DNA of 64,000 nucleotides from Streptomyces sp. TG1A-60 (GCF_037201975.1 NZ_CP147520.1:2294001-2358000); one strand, 5' to 3'. Positions 8,590-19,693 are shown, counted from the first letter of the stretch. Numbers and translations are program-made. Notes: generated from the sequence alone by a model not told the origin.

Positions 8590-11100
8590 TCAGCCCCGCA
8601 GGGTCTCCTCCAGCTTCCGTGCCACGGACGCCGCCTCGTCGCCCGGCAGCGGTGCGCCCTTCGACCCGGTGACGTAGAACGCGTCCACGGCGTTGGCGCC
8701 CAGCGTCGACACATGCGCGCTGCGCACCCGAACCCCGGCCTCCTCCAGGGCGCGCCCGATCCGGTGCAGGAGGCCGGGGGCGTCCTGGGCGCGCACCTCG
8801 ATGACCGTGGCGTGCCGGGAGGCAGCCGCGGCCACGGTGACCCGTGGCGGAGGCGCGACGACGCCGCGGCGCCGGGGATAGGCCGCGTCGCGCTCGGCGA
8901 GCCGCCCGGCGATGTCCAGCGAGCCGTCCAGGGCCCGTACGAGGTCGGAGCGGAGCCGGGCCGCCTGGGGCAGCGAGCCGTACTCGGCGGCGACCCGCCA
9001 GTTCAGCAGCAGGACGGAGCCCTCCACGTCCGGCAGGTCGAGCGCCCGCAGTTCGGCCGTGCGCACGGTGAGCCGGTGCATGGCGAGGATGCCGGCGACG
9101 GCGGGCACGACGCCCTCCTGATCGGGTACGGCGATGAGGAGTTCCACACCGAGCGGCTCGGGGTCGGCCTTCTCCTCCTTCTCCTCGGCGTCGGCGGTCG
9201 CGCCGTCGGGCTGTGCGCGCAGCGACAGCACCGGCCCGCCCGTGCGGAACGCCTCGATGGCGAGTCGTTCCTGCTCGGCGCTGGGGTCGCCGGGCTCGGG
9301 CTCCTCGGGGGCGTCCCCGGCGAACACCGCCTCGACCCGCTTGACCAGCTCGGAGACGAGCGAGGCCCGCCATGACGACCAGGCGGCGGGCCCGGTGGCG
9401 AGAGCGTCCGACTCGGTGAGCGCGTGCAGCAGTTCGAGTGTGCCCGGCGATCCGACGGCGTCGGCCACGGACCGGACGGTGGCCGGATCCTCCAGGTCAC
9501 GCCGGGTGGCGGTGTCGACGAGCAGCAGATGATGCCGTACCAGCGTGGAGAGCACCGCCACGTCCTCGCGGTCGAAGCCGATGCGGGCCGCCACGTCCTT
9601 GGCGATGATCTCGCCGGCGACGGAGTGGTCGCCGGGCCAGCCCTTGCCGATGTCGTGCAGCAGCGCGGCGACGAGGAGGAGGTCGGGGCGGTGGACCCGG
9701 CGGGTCAGTTCGGAGGCGCGGACGGCGGTCTCGATGAGGTGCCGGTCGACGGTCCAGATGTGCACGGCGTTGCGCTGCGGCCGGCAGCGGACCCGCTCCC
9801 AGTCGGGGAGCAGGTGCGTGATGAGGCCTTCGGCCTCCAGCGCCTCCCAGACGTCCACGGTCGGGCGCCCCGAACCCAGCAGGGTGACGAGCTGCTCGCG
9901 CGCCTCTGCGGGCCAGGGCGTCGGCATCGGCCGGGCGGCAGCGGCGAGGCGTCGTACGGCGTGGAGGGAGAGCGGCAGTCCGGCCTGGGCGGCAGCGGCG
10001 GCGGCGCGCAGCGGCAGCACGGGGTCCCGGTCGGGCTTGGCGGCCCGCGCGAGCACGACCTCCCCGTCCTGCTCGACGACGCCCTCGGCGAGCGGCGACC
10101 GCTCGGCGACCGGCTTGCCGCCACCGAGCGCTCTCCCGTCGCCCACCACCGCCCTTCTGAGGAAGTCGCTCCTGTCCCCTACCAATTTGCGCAGCCGGGG
10201 CCGCACGGCGCGCGAGCGCAGTACGCGCCCCACTTCACGCCAGGTCACGTCACTGGCGTAGGAGATGACCCGCGCGGCCTCGTACACCTGGCGCAGCAGG
10301 GTGTCGGCGTCCAGCAGTCCCAGCTCGGCGGCGACCTGGTCCTGTTCCTGGAGCGCGAGCCGGTCGGTGGCGCGCCCGGTGGTGAGGTGCAGCGCGTCCC
10401 GTACGTCGAGCAGGCTGCGGCGGGCGTCGGCGAGTCCTTCACGCGGGGCGTCGGCGAGCCAGGAGGCGGCGACGGCCCGGAGCATGGTGGCGTCGCGCAG
10501 TCCGCCTCGCGCCTCCTTGAGGTCGGGTTCCAGGAGGTACTGCAGCTCCCCCTGCCGTTCGGCCCGCTCGGCGCACAGCTCCTGGAGTTCCGGGAGGCGT
10601 TTGGGCGCCTGGTTGCGCCAGTCGGCGAGGACGGCCGTGCGCAGCCCGGCGGTCAGTCCCGGGTCACCGGCGATGTGCCGGGCGTCCAGCAGCCCCAGCT
10701 GTACCTTGAGGTCTTCGCCGGCTGTCTTGCGGGCCTCGGCGGGGGTGCGTACGGAGTGGTCGAGGGCCAGTCCCAGATCCCAGACGGGGTACCAGATGCG
10801 GTCGGCCAGCGTGGCCACCGCCTCCTGGTCGGACCCGTCGTGCAGGAGCAGCAGATCGAGGTCGCTGCGGGGCGAGAGTTCGCCGCGCCCGTATCCCCCG
10901 ACGGCGACGAGCGAGACTCCGTGCGGTTCGCATGCGCCCGCGGCGAACAGTCCCCCGAGCCAGTCGTCGGTCAGCTCGGCCAGGGCGGTACGGCGCGGCG
11001 GCCCGGACCGCGCCTCCTCCTGGAGGAGGCGCAGCCGGGCCGCCGCGTAGCCGCTGGGTCCCGAGTCCTCTGCATCCGTGCGTACGTCCGTACCCGTCAC
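8590..11100 (-). CDS. glnD: PII-protein nucleotidylyltransferase GlnD
   Basis: GlnD modifies the PII protein according to nitrogen status. In Streptomyces coelicolor it adenylylates GlnK at Tyr51, rather than uridylylating it as in enterics. The 836-residue protein has the nucleotidyltransferase motif GGYGRGELSPRSDLD at 68-82. A central HD domain has HDIGKGWPGDHS near 476-490 for de-modification, and two C-terminal ACT domains (from about 650 and about 770) sense glutamine. It is the last gene of amt-glnK-glnD, 26 bases after glnK, and is followed by a hairpin. Confidence 0.96.
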   Translation of the reverse strand: MTGTDVRTDAEDSGPSGYAAARLRLLQEEARSGPPRRTALAELTDDWLGGLFAAGACEPHGVSLVAVGGYGRGELSPRSDLDLLLLHDGSDQEAVATLADRIWYPVWDLGLALDHSVRTPAEARKTAGEDLKVQLGLLDARHIAGDPGLTAGLRTAVLADWRNQAPKRLPELQELCAERAERQGELQYLLEPDLKEARGGLRDATMLRAVAASWLADAPREGLADARRSLLDVRDALHLTTGRATDRLALQEQDQVAAELGLLDADTLLRQVYEAARVISYASDVTWREVGRVLRSRAVRPRLRKLVGDRSDFLRRAVVGDGRALGGGKPVAERSPLAEGVVEQDGEVVLARAAKPDRDPVLPLRAAAAAAQAGLPLSLHAVRRLAAAARPMPTPWPAEAREQLVTLLGSGRPTVDVWEALEAEGLITHLLPDWERVRCRPQRNAVHIWTVDRHLIETAVRASELTRRVHRPDLLLVAALLHDIGKGWPGDHSVAGEIIAKDVAARIGFDREDVAVLSTLVRHHLLLVDTATRRDLEDPATVRSVADAVGSPGTLELLHALTESDALATGPAAWSSWRASLVSELVKRVEAVFAGDAPEEPEPGDPSAEQERLAIEAFRTGGPVLSLRAQPDGATADAEEKEEKADPEPLGVELLIAVPDQEGVVPAVAGILAMHRLTVRTAELRALDLPDVEGSVLLLNWRVAAEYGSLPQAARLRSDLVRALDGSLDIAGRLAERDAAYPRRRGVVAPPPRVTVAAAASRHATVIEVRAQDAPGLLHRIGRALEEAGVRVRSAHVSTLGANAVDAFYVTGSKGAPLPGDEAASVARKLEETLRG

Positions 11101-11126
11101 CCAGTGACTCCTGTTCTTCTGTTCGA

Positions 11127-12730
<1,604 letters not shown>

Positions 12731-12850
12731 TGCCGGTATCTCCTCGTGGTCGGAACGGCCCGTGCGGATGCTGAAGCTTGGGGAGCTATGGGGAGGGCCG
12801 ACTGTGCTCAGGAGACTGACGCAGCCCGGTTTCACAGGGAGTTTGGAAAT

Positions 12851-12886
12851 GTTTCCCGCACGTGACGAAGGTCCCCGTCACGTTAC
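12851..12886 (-). promoter_or_regulatory. Candidate GlnR box upstream of amt
   Basis: On the minus strand GTCAC-n6-GAAAC (12866-12851) matches a GlnR a-box/b-box half exactly. A weaker pair, GTAAC-n6-GGGAC (12886-12871), lies just upstream, with a spacer of four rather than the usual six between pairs. GlnR activates amt-glnK-glnD in S. coelicolor under nitrogen limitation. The site is about 120 bases before the chosen amt start. Confidence 0.6.
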
Positions 12887-13120
12887 AGACAAGTGAAACG
12901 TGAATCTGGGAGGAGCCATCCCGTGTGGGGCCCAGCCTCTGCGGGCCTCTCGGCGGATAACGGTTTCGTATCCGATGGAACTTCCGGTGGGACGTCCGGA
13001 ACGGACCGGCCACGGCAGACCATCCGATGACCTGGCATGGGGGAGCCGAGTCGGGCAGTCGGGATGGCCGGCCGCGGCCGGAGTCGATGGGCCCTTGGGG
13101 TGCGGCGGGCCGGGCCGGGG

Positions 13121-14596
13121 TCAGACCGCTTCGGCGGTTTCTGGGAGGTGGACGGCGAGCTGCTCGGTGAGGTCGACGATCTCGGCGAGGCCGCCGAAAT
13201 CGCGTACGGCCGTGTCGACGGTCTTGCGGATGCGCGTGTTGACGCGCTCGGAACGCACTTTCTTCGCGGTCGCCATGGCCTGCTTGGCCATGGCCGCCCC
13301 CTGCTCGGGTTCGCGCTGGAGCAGGTGCACGGTGGCCATGCCGATCAGGTTCAGCGCGTACGACCGCTGGTGTTCGGTGTCCGTGGCGAAGAGCTCGACC
13401 GCCCGGCGCATCACCGGCTCGGCGAGGGACGCGTAGGTGGGGCTGCGGCCGGCGACGTAGGCGAGGTCGCGGTAGGAGTGGGAGTTCTCGCCGTGGAGTT
13501 CGGCCTCGTTGAAGAAGCGGATCCAGTCGGGATCGGGGTCGTCCCATTCCTCGGCGTCGGCGAAGACGTCCTCGGCCATCCGGACCGCCCGTTTGCACTT
13601 TCCGGGCTGGCCCATGCTGGCGTAGGCGCGGGCCTCCATCGCATACAGCATCGACTGGGTGCGCGGGCTCGCGCAGTCCCGGCTGCCGTACTGGGCGAGA
13701 TGGATCAGTTCGAGGGCGTCGTCGGGGCGGCCGAGGTGGATCATCTGACGGCTCATGCTGGAGAGGACGTACGAGCCGAGGGGCTTGTCGCCCGCCTCCT
13801 TGGCCGCGTGCAGGGCCAGGACGAAGTACTTCTGGGCGGTGGGCTGCAGACCGATGTCGTAGCTCATCCAGCCGGCCAGCTCGGCCAGCTCGGCGGCGAC
13901 CTTGAACAACCGCCGGGTGGTGGCCTCGGGCTGGGGCTCCTGGAGGAGGTCGGTCACCTCGTGCAGTTGGCCGACCACGGCCTTGCGGCGCAGACCGCCG
14001 CCGCACTGGGCGTCCCACTGCCGGAACATCACCGTGGTGGATTCGAGGAGGTCCAGCTCCGGCTGGGAGAGGCGGCCGACGCGGCGGGCGGCGGGCGGCG
14101 GCTCGGGCTCCGCGCGCGGGGCGGGGGGCGAGGGGACGAGCCAGCGCTGCATCGGTTCGATGAGGGCCGGACCGGCGGACAGGGCCAGCGAGCTGCCGAG
14201 GAAGCCGCGCCGCGCCAGCATCAGGTCGCTGCGCGAGAACTCGCTGATCAGCGCCACGGTCTGCGGGCCCGTCCAGGGCAGGTCGACACCGGAGGCGGAG
14301 GGGGACTGGTGGGCGGCACGCAGCCCCAGATCCTCGACGGCGACGACACAGCCGAACCGCTCGGAGAACAGTTCCGACAGGATCCGCGGGATCGGCTCGC
14401 GCGGGTTCTCCCCGTCGAGCCAACGCCGTACGCGTGAGGTGTCGGTGGAGATGTGATTGGCCCCGAGCTGACGGGCCCGGCGGTTCACCTGCCGGGCGAG
14501 CTCACCCTTGGACCAGCCGCTGCGGACGAACCATGAGCCCAGCAGTTCGTTCGGGCGCTTCTCAGCGTTCGTGCCGCTTCCGCCGTTGCCGCCCAC
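13121..14596 (-). CDS. nsdA: NsdA, negative regulator of differentiation
   Basis: NsdA represses sporulation and antibiotic production in S. coelicolor, where it lies beside amtB as here. The product of about 491 residues has an N-terminal helical segment with SKGELARQVNRRARQ. An ARRGFLGSS motif follows, then a long helical array consistent with tetratricopeptide repeats (for example GSYVLSSMSRQMIHLGRPDD). The start is uncertain. GTG at 14596 is preceded by a G-rich stretch, and the frame stays open to 14683. It has its own upstream region, apart from amt. Confidence 0.88.
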   Translation of the reverse strand: MGGNGGSGTNAEKRPNELLGSWFVRSGWSKGELARQVNRRARQLGANHISTDTSRVRRWLDGENPREPIPRILSELFSERFGCVVAVEDLGLRAAHQSPSASGVDLPWTGPQTVALISEFSRSDLMLARRGFLGSSLALSAGPALIEPMQRWLVPSPPAPRAEPEPPPAARRVGRLSQPELDLLESTTVMFRQWDAQCGGGLRRKAVVGQLHEVTDLLQEPQPEATTRRLFKVAAELAELAGWMSYDIGLQPTAQKYFVLALHAAKEAGDKPLGSYVLSSMSRQMIHLGRPDDALELIHLAQYGSRDCASPRTQSMLYAMEARAYASMGQPGKCKRAVRMAEDVFADAEEWDDPDPDWIRFFNEAELHGENSHSYRDLAYVAGRSPTYASLAEPVMRRAVELFATDTEHQRSYALNLIGMATVHLLQREPEQGAAMAKQAMATAKKVRSERVNTRIRKTVDTAVRDFGGLAEIVDLTEQLAVHLPETAEAV

Positions 14597-15022
14597 TGGA
14601 ACGCCCCCATCCCTGAAACCACTTGTGCGCTGTGTGCGCCAAGCCCTACCAGAATGCCGGTTACCACGCCGTACGTCCGACACTTGTCACCCGTCGAACG
14701 GAAAGACGACTTGCCTCCGGCATACCCACGAGCGCATACGTCCCCAGGTTCCGTGCACTCAAAGTAATCCTACGATCACCCGTCCGGGCACGGTGATTCC
14801 AGAAACGCCACCATTCGCCACCCCTTCGAATGAACTCACGGTCGCCCGTACGCGATTCACTTGACACCTGACGACCGGGAGCGGGCGGAGTGACGCATTC
14901 AGGGGCGCGCGACGTCGACCGCACCACCGGCGGTGCCGTAGCACGCCGCCCCGACGGAAACAGAGCGTCGCATTACGACTCCGTCGCGTAACCGTCGGCG
15001 AGCTGGACACGTTGGAGGGGGC
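14597..15022. other. Divergent regulatory region between nsdA and prim-pol gene
   Basis: About 426 bases with relatively AT-rich patches around 14755-14790. It must carry the promoters of nsdA (minus) and the prim-pol gene (plus). On the minus strand TAGGAT at about 14772 resembles a Streptomyces -10, and on the plus strand TTGACA occurs at 14861. I found no convincing partner hexamer for either. Confidence 0.4.
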
Positions 15023-15679
15023 ATGGGCTTCACGATCGGCGGCATCCGGGAGATGCGATCCGGCGCGCGTCGACGCGGCCGTTCCTCTGAATGTACGGCC
15101 GTGGCCGAGTTCACCGGCCTCTGCGGGTGGGACGTCGCCCCCGGCGCGCGGGCGGCATCGGGCGCGTGCTCGTGCGGCAGGACCGACTGCTCCGCGCCCG
15201 GCGCGCATCCACTCGACTTCGCGCCGCCGGTCCCCGCCGGGGCCACGCTCGACGAGGTGACCGAGGCCTGGGGCGAGTTCCCCGGCGCCGCCGTGATGCT
15301 GCCGGTGGGCCGCTCCTTCGACGTGATCGAGGTCGCCGAGTCGGCGGGCCGGCACGCACTCGCCCGGCTTGAGCGCATGGGCCTTCCGCTCGGCCCCGTG
15401 ACCATCACCCCCGAGGGCCGCGCCCACTTCTTCGTCGCCCCCGGCGCCGCCGCCCAACTGCCCGCGCTGCTCTATCGCATGGGCTGGGACGACCCGTCCG
15501 CCCTCGACCTGCGCGGCCTCGGCCCCGGCGCCCACATCACCGCCCCGCCCTCCGACCGCGCCGGCCTCGGCCCGGTCCGCTGGCTCCGCTCCCCCGCCCT
15601 CGACTCGGCGACACAGCCCCCGGCCGCGCGATTGCTGCTGGGGACACTGGCGTACGTGGCACACCGGTCGCGGGCCTAG
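15023..15679 (+). CDS. Short bifunctional primase/polymerase-domain protein
   Basis: A 218-residue protein resembling the N-terminal domain of bifunctional DNA primase/polymerases (AEP superfamily). Streptomyces carries many such short chromosomal forms beside nsdA or elsewhere. The Cys/His cluster CSCGRTDCSAPGAHP around residues 50-64 is characteristic. The sequence then reads PAGATLDEVTEAWGEFPGA and LPVGRSFDVIEV. The usual primase catalytic Asp pair and the helicase part are not evident, so catalytic activity is doubtful. A GGAGG eight bases before the ATG fixes the start. Confidence 0.65.
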   Translation: MGFTIGGIREMRSGARRRGRSSECTAVAEFTGLCGWDVAPGARAASGACSCGRTDCSAPGAHPLDFAPPVPAGATLDEVTEAWGEFPGAAVMLPVGRSFDVIEVAESAGRHALARLERMGLPLGPVTITPEGRAHFFVAPGAAAQLPALLYRMGWDDPSALDLRGLGPGAHITAPPSDRAGLGPVRWLRSPALDSATQPPAARLLLGTLAYVAHRSRA

Positions 15680-15697
15680 CTAGCCCAGGCCCTCGTA

Positions 15698-15729
15698 CAC
15701 GCACGCACACGCACACGCACACGCACACA
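15698..15729. repeat. GCACAC hexamer microsatellite
   Basis: Four perfect GCACAC units (15705-15728) follow an imperfect CACGCACG lead-in. It lies between the prim-pol stop and the shared terminator. Simple tandem repeats of this length are uncommon between Streptomyces genes. Confidence 0.85.
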
Positions 15730-15731
15730 GC

Positions 15732-15772
15732 GAAGCGCCCGTCCCCGACTGCACCTCCGGGGCGGGCGCTTC
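15732..15772. terminator. Bidirectional terminator between prim-pol gene and ftsY
   Basis: GAAGCGCCCGTCCCCG (15732-15747) pairs with CGGGGCGGGCGCTTC (15758-15772) with one bulged T. A TTCTTG tail follows on the plus strand. It separates two convergent genes. Confidence 0.78.
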
Positions 15773-15816
15773 TTGTACCATCTATTGCCTCACATGCGAA
15801 TTTTCGTATGTGGAGG

Positions 15817-17022
15817 TCACTCGCCGATCAGCGCGTCCACGAACGCCTCCGGCTCGAACGGCGCCAGGTCGTCCGCGCCCTCTCCCAGGCCGATGAGCTT
15901 GACGGGTACGCCCAGCTCGCGCTGTACGGCGATGACGATGCCGCCCTTGGCGGTGCCGTCCAGCTTGGTGAGGACGATGCCGGTGATGTTGACGACCTCG
16001 GCGAAGACGCGGGCCTGGACGAGGCCGTTCTGACCGGTGGTGGCGTCGAGGACGAGGAGCACCTCGTCGAGCGGCGCGTGCTTCTCGACGACGCGCTTGA
16101 CCTTGCCGAGTTCGTCCATGAGGCCGGTCTTGGTGTGCAGCCGGCCGGCGGTGTCGATGAGGACGACGTCGGCGCCCTCCTCGATGCCCTCCTTGACGGC
16201 GTCGAAGGCGACGGACGCCGGGTCGCCGCCCTCGGGACCGCGCACCGTGCGGGCGCCGACGCGCTCGCCCCAGGTCTGCAGCTGGTCGGCGGCGGCGGCG
16301 CGGAAGGTGTCGGCGGCGCCCAGGACGACGTTCTTGCCATCGGCGACGAGGACCCGGGCGAGCTTGCCGGTGGTGGTGGTCTTGCCGGTGCCGTTGACGC
16401 CGACGACCATCACGATGCCCGGGGTGTCGAGCGGCGAGTCGGTGTTGACCGCGCGGTCGAACTCCGGGACGAGGATCTTGAGCAGCTCCTCGCGCAGCAG
16501 CGCGCGCAGCTCCGCCGGAGTGCGGGTACCGAGGATCTTCACACGCTCGCGCAATTGTTCGACCAGCTCCTGGGTGGGCTGCACGCCGACGTCGGCGGTG
16601 AGGAGGGTGTCCTCGATCTCCTCCCAGGTGTCGTCGTCGAGGTGCTCGCGCGAGAGCAGCGTGAGCAGCCCCTTGCCGAGCGCGTTCTGCGAGCGGGAGA
16701 GCCGGGCGCGCAGCCGCACCAGACGGCCGGCGGTCGGCTCGGGGACCTCGATCGCGGGGGCGGCCGGCGGCTCCTCGACGGCGACGGGCGCCGTCGCCGT
16801 GGCATCCGGGAGGTCCACCTCCTCGATCGTTCTGCGCGGTTGGTCGCGCGGCTCCTCGGCCTCGTCGCCGACGTGCGGCTCGGCCGGTGGTGCGGTGATG
16901 TCGGGTGTCGTGGGGGGCGCCCCGGGCAGGGTCTTCGCCTTCTTCTTGCGGCCGCCTACGACGAGCCCGCCCAGCACGCCGAGCACGACCACGGCGATGA
17001 CTACAGCAAGGATGAGTTCCAT
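15817..17022 (-). CDS. ftsY: SRP receptor FtsY
   Basis: FtsY is the membrane-associated GTPase that docks Ffh-bound ribosomes at the translocon. The 401-residue protein starts with a transmembrane segment (MELILAVVIAVVVLGVLGGL), followed by a Lys-rich and then an acidic/proline linker. The NG domain has P-loop GVNGTGKTTTTGK, the DTAGRLHTKTGLMDEL motif and TKLDGTAKGG. The N-terminal membrane anchor is typical of Gram-positive actinobacterial FtsY and replaces the acidic A domain of E. coli. The start at 17022 places Met directly before the membrane helix. Confidence 0.97.
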   Translation of the reverse strand: MELILAVVIAVVVLGVLGGLVVGGRKKKAKTLPGAPPTTPDITAPPAEPHVGDEAEEPRDQPRRTIEEVDLPDATATAPVAVEEPPAAPAIEVPEPTAGRLVRLRARLSRSQNALGKGLLTLLSREHLDDDTWEEIEDTLLTADVGVQPTQELVEQLRERVKILGTRTPAELRALLREELLKILVPEFDRAVNTDSPLDTPGIVMVVGVNGTGKTTTTGKLARVLVADGKNVVLGAADTFRAAAADQLQTWGERVGARTVRGPEGGDPASVAFDAVKEGIEEGADVVLIDTAGRLHTKTGLMDELGKVKRVVEKHAPLDEVLLVLDATTGQNGLVQARVFAEVVNITGIVLTKLDGTAKGGIVIAVQRELGVPVKLIGLGEGADDLAPFEPEAFVDALIGE

Positions 17023-17157
17023 AACGGAACCAGTATGCGGGACCGCCCCGCGCCGCGTTCGATCGCCGTACGGGGTTCCGCGCCTCTTCCCCACCTCTGG
17101 ATACCTGACGAGCCGTCAGCTAACGTCCCCCTCCACAGCCGCCCGAAGGGGGTCCCC

Positions 17158-18129
17158 ATGCCCGTCACGGTCGTCCGTTTCAACCTGGTCGAGCCCGGCG
17201 CGACGCCCGCCTCGCTCCGGGCCCGCTACCGGGCCGCCGTCGAGATGGCCGCGTACGCCGATGAGCGGGGCATCTCTGCCGTGCAGACGGAGGAGCACCA
17301 CGGGGTCGACAACAACTGGTTGCCGTCGCCGTTCGTGTTCGCGGGGGCGGTGTTCGGGGCGACGCGGCGGATCACGGTGACGGTGTCGGCGGTGATCGGT
17401 CCGCTGCACGACCCGCTGCGGTTGGCCGAGGACATCGCCGTGCTGGACCTGGTGAGCGGCGGGCGGCTGGTGACCGTCGCCGGGATCGGATACCGGCCGG
17501 AGGAGTACGCGCAGTTCGACGTCGACTGGAAGGGGCGCGGAAAACTCCAGGACGAGGTGCTGGAGACGCTGCTCCAGGCATGGACCGGTGAGCGGTTTCA
17601 CTACCGGGGACGCACGGTCCGGGTCACCCCGCGACCGGGCACCGAGCCGCATCCGCCGCTGCTGGTCGGCGGCTCGTCGAAGGCCGCGGCCCGCAGGGCG
17701 GCCCGCCTCGGCCTCCCCTTCTTCCCGAGCGCGCATCTGCCGGAGCTGGAGGCGTACTACAGGGAGCGGCTGGTCGAGTACGGCACCGAGGGCTGGACCA
17801 TGATGCCCGCCGCCGAGACCCCGTTGCTGCATGTCGCGGAGGATCCGGACCGGGCGTGGGCCGAGTACGGCGGGCACTTCCTGCACGAGGCGCGGACGTA
17901 CGCCTCCTGGCAGTCGGGCGGCATACGGTCGGCCGTGCGGTCGGGGGCCGCGACGGTGGCGGAGCTGCGCGCGGAGGGCGTGTACCGGATCGTCACGCCG
18001 GACGCGTGCGTGGCGCTGGGCCTGGACAACTACGTACTGCATCCGCTGGCGGGCGGGATGCCGGTCGAGGAGGGGTGGCGCGGACTGCGGCTGTTCGCGG
18101 AGCGGGTGCTGCCGCGGCTCGACGGCTGA
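17158..18129 (+). CDS. LLM-class flavin-dependent oxidoreductase
   Basis: A luciferase-like monooxygenase-family TIM barrel of 323 residues, presumably using reduced FMN or F420. Family features include AYADERGISAVQTEEHHG near residues 29-46, LAEDIAVLDLVSGGRL (the usual LxDxxSxGR motif) and PLLVGGSSKAAARRAA. The start is the ATG preceded by AAGGGGG. The open frame extends far upstream as an artefact of antisense ftsY. The substrate is unknown. A cofC gene for F420 synthesis occurs later in the window, but there is no direct link. Confidence 0.8.
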   Translation: MPVTVVRFNLVEPGATPASLRARYRAAVEMAAYADERGISAVQTEEHHGVDNNWLPSPFVFAGAVFGATRRITVTVSAVIGPLHDPLRLAEDIAVLDLVSGGRLVTVAGIGYRPEEYAQFDVDWKGRGKLQDEVLETLLQAWTGERFHYRGRTVRVTPRPGTEPHPPLLVGGSSKAAARRAARLGLPFFPSAHLPELEAYYRERLVEYGTEGWTMMPAAETPLLHVAEDPDRAWAEYGGHFLHEARTYASWQSGGIRSAVRSGAATVAELRAEGVYRIVTPDACVALGLDNYVLHPLAGGMPVEEGWRGLRLFAERVLPRLDG

Positions 18130-18162
18130 CCGTCACGTCCGACCCGGGAGTTCGCCCACGAA

Positions 18163-18203
18163 CCGCCGTCCCGGCCCGCTCGGTGGTCGGGCCGGGACGG
18201 CGG
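18163..18203. terminator. Bidirectional terminator between oxidoreductase and glcP
   Basis: CCGCCGTCCCGGCCCG (18163-18178) and CGGGCCGGGACGGCGG (18188-18203) form a perfect 16-base-pair stem with a nine-base loop between convergent genes. Confidence 0.8.
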
Positions 18204-18274
18204 AGGGGTACGAGGAGAGGGGCGGCGGGGGCTCGGACCTTCCCCCGGAGGGGTGAAGGCGCGTGGCCGACGGG

Positions 18275-19693
18275 CTAACCCATCTCTTCCAGCGCCTTGC
18301 CCTTCGTCTCCTTCACGAACTTGAGGACGAAGGGGATGGAGAGGGCGGCGAAGACCGTGTAGATCACATACGTCAGGGAGAGGTTCCACTCGGCCAGGGA
18401 CGGGAAGCTCGCCGTGATGGCCCAGTTGGCGATCCACTGTGCGGAGGCGGCCACGCCCAGGGCGGCGGCACGGAGCCTGTTCGGGAACATCTCGCCGAGC
18501 ATGACCCAGACGACGACACCCCAGGAGAGGGCGAAGAAGAGGACGAAGACGTGGGCGGCGATCAGGGCGACCCAGCCCTGGGTGGCGGGGAGCCTGCCGT
18601 CGACGAGGTCGAAGGAGAAGGCCCAGGCCTCCAGGGCGAGGCCGAGGACCATGCCGACGGAGCCGATGAGGGCGAGCGGCTTGCGGCCGATGCGGTCCAC
18701 GAAGATCATCGCGATGACGGTGCCGACGATGTTGATGATCGAGGTCGTGAAGGAGTAGAAGAACGACGCGGTCGGGTCGACACCGACGGACTGCCACAGT
18801 GTCGCGGAGTAGTAGAACGCCACGTTGATGCCGACGAACTGCTGGAAGACCGACAGGCCGATACCGACCCAGACGATCGGCTTGAAGAGGAAGCTCCCGC
18901 CGAGCAGGTCCCTGAAGGTCGAATCGTGCTCGCGGTTCATGGCCGATTCGATCTCGGCGACCCGGGCGTCCGGGTCCACGCCCTCGCCCTCGACCTCGGT
19001 GAGCACCTCACGGGCGCGCTCGTTCCTGCCGACGGAGATCAGGAAGCGCGGGGACTCGGGGATGGCGAAGGTGAGCAGACCGTAGAGGACGGCCGGGACG
19101 ACCATGACGCCGAGCATGATCTGCCAGGCCTCCAGGCCGAGCAGCTCACCGCGCTGGTCGCCCTCGGCGGCGTTCAGGATGCCCCAGTTGACCAGCTGGG
19201 AGATGGCGATGCCGATGACGATCGCGGCCTGCTGGAAGGAGCCGAGCCGTCCTCGGTACGCGGGCGGGGCGACTTCGGCGATGTAGGCGGGGCCGATGAC
19301 GGACGCCATGCCGATGGCGAAGCCGCCGACGACGCGCCAGAACGCGAGGTCGTACAGCGCGAAGGGGAGCGCGGAGCCGACGGCGCTGGCGATGAAGAGT
19401 ACGGCGGCGATCTGCATGCACCGGATCCGGCCGATGCGGTCGGCGATACGGCCAGCGGTGGCGGCACCGACGGCACAGCCGATCAGGGCGACGGCGATGA
19501 CCTGGGCCAGGGCCGTGGAACCGATGTCGTAGCGGTCCCGGATGGCTTCGACGGCGCCGTTGATCACGGCGCTGTCGTAGCCGAAGAGGAAGCCGCCCAT
19601 CGCGGCCGCCGCCGCGATGAAGATCACGTGCGAGAGATGGTCGGGCGGAGCGTCCCGCGCTCCCGCCTTGGATGACTGCGCAGTGCTGGTCAC
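18275..19693 (-). CDS. glcP: Glucose permease GlcP (MFS sugar porter)
   Basis: A 12-helix major facilitator sugar/proton symporter of 472 residues, the length and sequence type of the S. coelicolor glucose permease. Motifs include FLFGYDSAVINGAVEAI, GRIADRIGRI, PESPRFLISVGR, QQFVGINVAFYYSATLW and FVDRIGRKPLA. The start is GTG at 19693 with GAGGAG upstream. The longer frame to 19786 lacks coding bias. Upstream (19741-19860) is unusually AT-rich and holds TTGAAG/CTTCAA arms around 19748-19786 and a minus-strand TTGACT, consistent with a regulated promoter. In S. coelicolor, glcP expression underlies glucose uptake and carbon repression by glucose kinase. Confidence 0.93.
   Translation of the reverse strand: MTSTAQSSKAGARDAPPDHLSHVIFIAAAAAMGGFLFGYDSAVINGAVEAIRDRYDIGSTALAQVIAVALIGCAVGAATAGRIADRIGRIRCMQIAAVLFIASAVGSALPFALYDLAFWRVVGGFAIGMASVIGPAYIAEVAPPAYRGRLGSFQQAAIVIGIAISQLVNWGILNAAEGDQRGELLGLEAWQIMLGVMVVPAVLYGLLTFAIPESPRFLISVGRNERAREVLTEVEGEGVDPDARVAEIESAMNREHDSTFRDLLGGSFLFKPIVWVGIGLSVFQQFVGINVAFYYSATLWQSVGVDPTASFFYSFTTSIINIVGTVIAMIFVDRIGRKPLALIGSVGMVLGLALEAWAFSFDLVDGRLPATQGWVALIAAHVFVLFFALSWGVVVWVMLGEMFPNRLRAAALGVAASAQWIANWAITASFPSLAEWNLSLTYVIYTVFAALSIPFVLKFVKETKGKALEEMG

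Noticed and set aside
14861..14890. TTGACA as promoter of the prim-pol gene
   Set aside because: No acceptable -10 hexamer at 16-18 bases; kept only as a remark in the intergenic entry.
15808..17157. Upstream extension of the LLM oxidoreductase frame
   Set aside because: Antisense to ftsY; the true start at 17158 has a ribosome site and the family N-terminus.
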